Shown piece by piece: positions 7,025-10,656 of a stretch of DNA of 10,656 nt; position 1 is the stretch's first letter; each line of letters starts with the position of its first letter. The DNA is from Nitrososphaerota archaeon (GTDB taxonomy: Archaea > Thermoproteota > Nitrososphaeria > Nitrososphaerales > JAGGXQ01), in contig JAGGXQ010000004.1 of NCBI GenBank assembly GCA_021162925.1, forward strand, positions 1 to 10,656, written 5' to 3'. The notes beneath the pieces were generated by a model. It ran no database searches, was not told the origin of the DNA, and saw only the letters and a program-made list of their open reading frames with translations. The translations under genes and the position numbers were made by a program.

Positions 7025-7879
7025 ATGGAAGCAGGAATTCCGTTCGTCCTATACCTGCTCTTTGGGGAGCTCGGGGCCGGATCCTTCTGGACCGCCGTAA
7101 TAGCCGAGTACAGAGGGGTCAGAAGCGAAATCTCCAGGAGATGCTGCATAACCGCCTTCATCCTCATGATCTTGGCCGGCATATCCGTCGTCATGCACCT
7201 AACCCACCCCGAACACGGCATCTACGGGCTCTCCAACCTGGGCACTTCATGGCTTTCAAGGGACACCTTGCTCATACTCCTGCTCGGCCTGTTGACCCTC
7301 ATCTACATCCTGCAATCCAAGTTCGGACTGCCTGGTAGAACGCCCGTAGGGTTCATCGGAGCCTTGGTCGGCTTGGTCTTCGTCATCTCGACAGGGATGG
7401 CCCACGTCCTACCCGCTCGACCAGCCTGGAACACCTTCCTGATACCTCTCATGGACGTCGTCTCGGCAGCCGTCCTCGGCATGTTTATGTTCGCCACCTT
7501 CTCGACCGGCAGGGACCTACCGGAGCAGTCCTTCAGAAACCTCTGCAAAGCGGCTGGGATAGCCCTCATCGTTCAAATAATCGTCGAAGCCGGCTACCTT
7601 GGATATCTCAGCGGGGTGCCTGAAGTTTCGTTGGGGGAGCTGATCTACGGAGGTCTGGGCCCGTTCTTCTGGATGCGTGTGATCCTAGGCTTCGTCGTCC
7701 CACTGATATTCGTAGGCGTATACCTGACCAAAGGCGAAGGGACCATCTCCAGGAAGACACTTGCGATAACGTGCCTCCTGTACGTCGTGGCCGGTGCGCT
7801 CATAGATATATCGCTGGTCCACTTGATCTCGGAGCCCGTGACCCTTTTCAGGCCCGAGGAAATCCTAGGAGGTGTCTGA
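7025..7879 (+). CDS. DmsC/NrfD-superfamily quinol-reactive membrane anchor
   Basis: This 284-residue protein has about eight transmembrane helices, near residues 6-27, 41-59, 80-97, 108-128, 138-160, 176-196, 212-234 and 245-266. Its length matches E. coli DmsC (287). The loop from MHLTHPE to SWLSRD resembles the DmsC segment containing the menaquinol residues H65 and E87. Here H58 and D80 have the same 22-residue spacing, with Asp replacing Glu. It should therefore exchange electrons between a quinone pool and the Fe-S subunit encoded just upstream. No heme-ligand pattern stands out. A strong Shine-Dalgarno, GGAGGT (7013-7018), overlaps the previous stop codon and fixes ATG 7025. The sequence cannot tell DmsC from other NrfD-superfamily branches with certainty. 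Confidence 0.86.
   Translation: MEAGIPFVLYLLFGELGAGSFWTAVIAEYRGVRSEISRRCCITAFILMILAGISVVMHLTHPEHGIYGLSNLGTSWLSRDTLLILLLGLLTLIYILQSKFGLPGRTPVGFIGALVGLVFVISTGMAHVLPARPAWNTFLIPLMDVVSAAVLGMFMFATFSTGRDLPEQSFRNLCKAAGIALIVQIIVEAGYLGYLSGVPEVSLGELIYGGLGPFFWMRVILGFVVPLIFVGVYLTKGEGTISRKTLAITCLLYVVAGALIDISLVHLISEPVTLFRPEEILGGV
7867..7874 (+). promoter_or_regulatory. Ribosome binding site that decides the FMN-protein start
   Basis: AGGAGGTG overlaps a possible GTG start at 7872-7874 and sits at ideal distance from ATG 7881. The GTG is therefore better read as part of the ribosome binding site, which makes ATG 7881 the start. Confidence 0.7.
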
Positions 7880-7880
7880 A

Positions 7881-8723
7881 ATGGCCGAGGAGAAGGTCTC
7901 TAGAAGAAGGTTCCTGAAAGGGCTTCTATGGCTGGTCCCAGCCGTAGCCATAGGCACTACGATTTACAGGCTCGCCAGCCCTCCACCACCGAAGCTCAAG
8001 GCCGCGGAGTTGCACGTTTACAGCCTCGAGGTCGTGCCGAGTGAAGCCAAGGTAGGGGAACCGGTCCAGGTCAACGTGGGCGTCGTCAACATCGGGGACG
8101 TGAACGGCACCTTTACCGTGCAGTTGAAGGTCGACGGTGAAGTTGTGGAAACGAAGGAAGTCACCCTGGTGGGCAAAACGCCGACCTTCGTAACCTTCAA
8201 GCTCGTCAACGCAACCGAAGGGACCCACAAAGTCGAGGTTGACGGGCTGACGAGAACCCTCAAGGTGCTGAAACCGGTTTCGCCCGTCACGATCCCGCCG
8301 GAGCTAAAGAAGAAGTTCCTGAAGCTTCTGCCCGAAGCCGCCGAATTCAAACCCGTCGTCAAAGATGGAGAGGTGATCTACTACGAAGCCTACGACAAAA
8401 CCGGATCGCTGATCGCCTACGCATTTGCGAAGAAGGCCTACGGCCCCTCGGAAAGGCTCGAGGTCGTCGGCATTATAAACCTGGACTACAAAGTTGTAGC
8501 CATAGACGTGGAGCCGCTTCCTCAGAATCCGCACCTACTGAACCCAAAGATCATAGGGCCCGAGTTCGAGGATCAGTTCGTTGGGCTATCGGTGAAGGAA
8601 CTCTACCTGTCGCCCAAAGGCAAGATCGACGCGGCTTCTGGAGCCACCCTATCGTCGGAAGCGGTTACCAACGCGGTAAGGGAGACGATCGAGGAGATCA
8701 TTAGCGAACACAGAAAATCTTAA
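7881..8723 (+). CDS. Tat-exported CARDB - FMN_bind protein with covalent flavin site
   Basis: This 280-residue protein begins with a classic twin-arginine signal, SRRRFLKG (7-14), and a hydrophobic stretch to about 32. A Pro-rich spacer (34-38) follows. Residues about 43-130 look like a CARDB-type immunoglobulin-like beta domain (VGEPVQVNVGVVNIGDVNG, then alternating strands). Residues about 140-278 form an FMN_bind domain ending in DAASGATLSS (250-259). The SGAT motif is where ApbE attaches FMN through a phosphoester bond, so T256 (codon 8646-8648) is the predicted site. No lipobox or heme motif is present. It would relay electrons from the Fe-S subunit to the FAD subunit outside the membrane. 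I chose ATG 7881 over GTG 7872 because of the ribosome binding site. It starts two bases after the anchor's stop, in the same operon. Confidence 0.88.
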   Translation: MAEEKVSRRRFLKGLLWLVPAVAIGTTIYRLASPPPPKLKAAELHVYSLEVVPSEAKVGEPVQVNVGVVNIGDVNGTFTVQLKVDGEVVETKEVTLVGKTPTFVTFKLVNATEGTHKVEVDGLTRTLKVLKPVSPVTIPPELKKKFLKLLPEAAEFKPVVKDGEVIYYEAYDKTGSLIAYAFAKKAYGPSERLEVVGIINLDYKVVAIDVEPLPQNPHLLNPKIIGPEFEDQFVGLSVKELYLSPKGKIDAASGATLSSEAVTNAVRETIEEIISEHRKS

Positions 8724-8746
8724 ATACAATCACATTTTTTATTTTA
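8720..8746 (+). promoter_or_regulatory. Internal promoter and T-rich tract between FMN and FAD genes
   Basis: TTAAATA (8720-8726) overlaps the TAA stop of the FMN-protein gene and would start transcription near 8750, just before the AAGGTG ribosome binding site of the FAD gene. A T-rich run, ATTTTTTATTTTA at 8733-8745, follows and resembles an archaeal U-tract terminator. The two signals could partly separate the upstream three genes from the FAD gene. Both functions are inferred from sequence pattern. Confidence 0.42.
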
Positions 8747-8763
8747 GCACAAGGTGAAACCAT

Positions 8764-10368
8764 ATGGCCGAAGACGAAATTTCTAGAAGAGACTTCGTCA
8801 AGGTAACGGTCGGCGCCCTGGTCGGTGGCATAGTCGGCGCTGCGATTGGATCTGCCGGAATGAGGGCTGCCTTGCCTCCTACGATAGTTACCAAGACCAA
8901 GACCGAGACGGAGACCGAGACTAAGACGAAGACTAAGACCGAAACTAAGACCGTAGAGGTGAAGCCTTGGCTGCCCGAAAAGTGGGACGAGGAGCATGAA
9001 GTCGTCGTCATCGGCACCGGGTTCGCGGGCCTTGCTGCGGCGATAGAGGCCCACAACGCGGGGGCCGAAGTGCTGGTGATAGAGAAGACTCCTGCTCCGG
9101 GTGGAAATTCTGCCATAAACGGTGGATGCATCGCTGCGGCGGGTAGTGACAGGCAAAAGGAGCTCGGGATAAAGGACTCCCCAGAGTTGATGTACAAGGA
9201 CATGCTGAAGGCAGGACTAGGTCTTAACTATCCCGAACTCGCTAGGACCGTGGCTGAGAAGTCATGGGAGGCGACCAAGTGGACCATGGAGTACTTAGGC
9301 GTGGAATACTGCCCCAAATTGGTGCACCTCGGGGGGCACTCCGTAGCGAGGAGTTTCGTAACTAAAGTGGGTACTGGTTGGGGGATAGTCAGCAAGGAGC
9401 TGGATAAATGCAAAGAGTTAGGCATACCAATTAGAACCGAATGCAAACTCACCAGGATCATCCGAGAAAAGCCAAAAAGCGGCAGAGTTCTTGGCATAGA
9501 GGTCGAAGAGAAGGGGAAGACCAAGTATCTACGTGTCAAAAAGGCCGTTGTGCTCGCTACCGGTGGTTTCGCCGCCGACGTAAAGTACAGGATGACCCAA
9601 GACCCACGGCTCACCGAAAAAATTCCGACCACCAACAAGCCCACCGCAACCGCAGATGGGCTACTGCCAGCCCTAGCAGCAGGTGCGAATCCCGTTCAGC
9701 TCTCATGGATACAGCTCGGCCCTTGGGCGAGCCCCGATGAACCGGGTCTCGGTGGCTGCGTTTACTTCGTAGTGTCTACTAGGCCCTACGGCTTCCACGT
9801 AGACCCAGCTACTGGTAGAAGGTTCGTGAACGAACTTGGATCTAGGAAGGAGATAGCTGATGCCTTATTCGCCGTTGGACATGTATGTATCCACATCTCC
9901 GATGAGTACGGTTTTTCAAAGATACCATCCGGATGGATGAAATTCGTTGAAGAGAGGTTAAAGGATGGTTCGATACGCAAATTCGATACCATCGAGGAGC
10001 TCGCTAGTTTCTATAAAATAAACTTGGATGGCCTCAAGGCCGAACTCGAGAGGTACAACTCGCTCGTCAAGAAGGGCATCGACGAGGACTTCGGCAAGCC
10101 CATTCCAAAGGATGCCAAACCACTAAAGCCGCCGTTCTATGCAGACAGGCTCTGGCCCAAAGTGCACCACTGCATGGGCGGAGTGCAGATAAATACGAAG
10201 GCCCAGGTCATAGATACACAAGGTAACGTAATCCCTGGGCTGTATGCGGCTGGTGAGGCTACCGGTGGGGTGCACGGTGCCTGCAGGCTGGGTAGCTGCG
10301 CAATCGCGGACTGCCTAGTCTTCGGTAGGATAGCTGGGAAGAACGCAGCCGCAGAGACGCCCTGCTAA
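8764..10368 (+). CDS. Tat-exported FAD reductase subunit, flavocytochrome c / fumarate reductase family
   Basis: This is a 534-residue protein. ISRRDFVK (6-13) is a twin-arginine signal; residues 43-63 alternate Thr with Lys or Glu; the FAD domain follows from about 79. Visible motifs are GTGFAG (84-89), PGGNSAINGG (112-121), GGHS (189-192) and ATGGF (265-269). Family active-site positions are R353 in GRRFVNE (proton donor, R402 of Shewanella Fcc3), H468/H469 in HHCMGG (H504) and R508 in GACRLG (R544). The second carboxylate pocket differs: GPWASPDEPG replaces the His-Pro-Thr stretch, and no TEAVRG is found. No CxxCH heme site exists, so electrons probably come from the neighbouring FMN protein. 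The enzyme likely reduces an activated C=C bond; the substrate is not fumarate with any certainty. AAGGTG (8751-8756) supports ATG 8764. Confidence 0.88.
   Translation: MAEDEISRRDFVKVTVGALVGGIVGAAIGSAGMRAALPPTIVTKTKTETETETKTKTKTETKTVEVKPWLPEKWDEEHEVVVIGTGFAGLAAAIEAHNAGAEVLVIEKTPAPGGNSAINGGCIAAAGSDRQKELGIKDSPELMYKDMLKAGLGLNYPELARTVAEKSWEATKWTMEYLGVEYCPKLVHLGGHSVARSFVTKVGTGWGIVSKELDKCKELGIPIRTECKLTRIIREKPKSGRVLGIEVEEKGKTKYLRVKKAVVLATGGFAADVKYRMTQDPRLTEKIPTTNKPTATADGLLPALAAGANPVQLSWIQLGPWASPDEPGLGGCVYFVVSTRPYGFHVDPATGRRFVNELGSRKEIADALFAVGHVCIHISDEYGFSKIPSGWMKFVEERLKDGSIRKFDTIEELASFYKINLDGLKAELERYNSLVKKGIDEDFGKPIPKDAKPLKPPFYADRLWPKVHHCMGGVQINTKAQVIDTQGNVIPGLYAAGEATGGVHGACRLGSCAIADCLVFGRIAGKNAAAETPC
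8890..8952 (+). repeat. Hexanucleotide repeat encoding a Thr-Lys/Thr-Glu linker
   Basis: About ten imperfect tandem copies of an ACNRAG hexamer encode alternating Thr and Lys or Glu (residues 43-63 of the FAD subunit). The segment sits between the Tat signal and the flavin domain, where it would act as a flexible, charged and possibly O-glycosylated tether. The frame is preserved whatever the copy number. Confidence 0.8.
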
Positions 10369-10398
10369 AGGCACGAACAACTGAAAGCCCCCCCTTCA

Positions 10399-10403
10399 TT
10401 TTT
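10399..10403 (+). terminator. Putative T-tract terminator after the FAD gene
   Basis: A short TTTTT run lies about 30 nt past the stop codon and follows a C-rich stretch (10388-10394). Archaeal intrinsic termination needs only such a tract, but this one is short and is immediately followed by a TATA-like box, so it may belong to the promoter instead. Confidence 0.3.
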
Positions 10404-10409
10404 ATAAGG
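10400..10409 (+). promoter_or_regulatory. TATA-like box upstream of apbE
   Basis: TTTTATAAGG is close to the archaeal TATA consensus. It would give a start site near 10430 and a leader of about 43 nt containing AGGGGGATC as a ribosome binding site. A weaker ACATAAATC (10442-10450) would instead give a leaderless start at 10474. Confidence 0.4.
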
Positions 10410-10473
10410 AAATCGAAGTTAGCTTTATCAACGCACGGAATACATAAATCCACACCATTTTAAAGGGGGATCG

Positions 10474-10656
10474 TTGTACGTCGTAGAGGGCACACGGAGC
10501 ATAATGGGTACATCCGTTTCGATAACCGTGATTCATCCGAGCCCGGAAGAGGCCAAGGAAGCGGCGAACCTAGCCTTTAGCGAGATGGGCAAGATCGAGG
10601 ATTTGATGAGCGTCTACAAGGAAGACAGCGAGGTGAGCATCCTTAACAGGGAAGGA
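10474..10656 (+). CDS. apbE: ApbE-family FMN transferase, N-terminal part (cut by window end)
   Basis: The first 61 residues are present and no stop occurs before the edge. RSIMGTSVSITV (8-19), the helix EEAKEAANLAFSEMGKIEDL (25-44) and MSVYKEDSEVSILN (45-58) match the start of ApbE, which uses FAD to attach FMN to Thr or Ser in DxxSGAT-type motifs. The target is almost surely the FMN_bind protein in this cluster. The start is inferred as TTG 10474: an in-frame stop lies at 10420-10422, no ATG lies between, and the next ATG (10504) would remove the conserved MGT. AGGGGGATC (10464-10472) can pair with the 16S tail. No signal peptide or lipobox precedes the domain, so this ApbE appears cytoplasmic. 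Confidence 0.85.
   Translation, partial: MYVVEGTRSIMGTSVSITVIHPSPEEAKEAANLAFSEMGKIEDLMSVYKEDSEVSILNREG

Noticed and set aside
7872..7880. GTG at 7872 as start of the FMN protein
   Set aside because: The GTG lies inside the AGGAGGTG ribosome binding site, which is correctly spaced for ATG 7881. The longer form adds only MSE before the Tat signal.
8890..8952. Short tandem repeat as a CRISPR array or mobile-element end
   Set aside because: The units are six bases without spacers, in frame within a coding sequence, and encode a Thr-Lys/Thr-Glu linker.
8764..10368. Aspartate oxidase or 3-ketosteroid dehydrogenase assignment for the FAD protein
   Set aside because: The Tat signal, GRRFVNE, HHCMGG and GACRLG motifs and the linked FMN_bind and ApbE genes fit the flavocytochrome c/fumarate reductase branch better.

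Overview
The window looks like a compact archaeal genome segment, probably from a thermophile. The evidence is the set of archaeal protein families (DUF354, a membrane-anchored Lon-domain protease, a geranylgeranyl-reductase-like flavoprotein, CARDB), heavy AGG/AGA and ATA codon use, TTG starts, and TATA-like boxes centred about 26-27 nt upstream of several first-gene start codons, which suggests leaderless mRNAs. I cannot fix the lineage from sequence alone; Thermoproteota or Korarchaeota-like is a guess.

Left part (1-6203), general housekeeping. In order: the 3' end of an unidentified plus-strand gene (to 77); a minus-strand anchored S16 (Lon-domain) protease; a plus-strand DUF354 GT-B-like protein; a minus-strand ABC exporter operon (ATPase then permease, with an ATGA overlap); a plus-strand short FAD oxidoreductase of the geranylgeranyl reductase type; and a minus-strand M17 leucyl aminopeptidase. 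All three convergent pairs overlap tail to tail, by 11, 18 and 21 bp. The divergent pairs share short AT-rich promoter gaps.

Right part (6330 to the end), the most interesting region. It is a plus-strand cluster encoding: (i) a Tat-exported protein with four [4Fe-4S] clusters (DmsB/NrfC type); (ii) an eight-helix DmsC-type quinol-reactive anchor; (iii) a Tat-exported CARDB domain fused to an FMN_bind domain with the SGAT flavinylation motif; (iv) a Tat-exported FAD subunit of the flavocytochrome c/fumarate reductase family, with a Thr-Lys/Thr-Glu repeat linker in place of hemes; and (v) the start of ApbE, the transferase that attaches FMN to such motifs.

These five read as one machine. Electrons would pass from the quinone pool to the DmsC-like anchor, then the four Fe-S clusters, the covalent FMN, and finally an extracytoplasmic FAD reductase. 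No molybdopterin subunit and no cytochrome is present. The substrate is unknown. The FAD subunit keeps the fumarate-reductase-type proton-donor Arg and the His/Arg pair for one carboxylate, but lacks the residues that hold the second carboxylate. That suggests an unsaturated acid other than fumarate. No tRNA, rRNA, CRISPR array or insertion sequence was seen, and no gap exceeds 130 bp.
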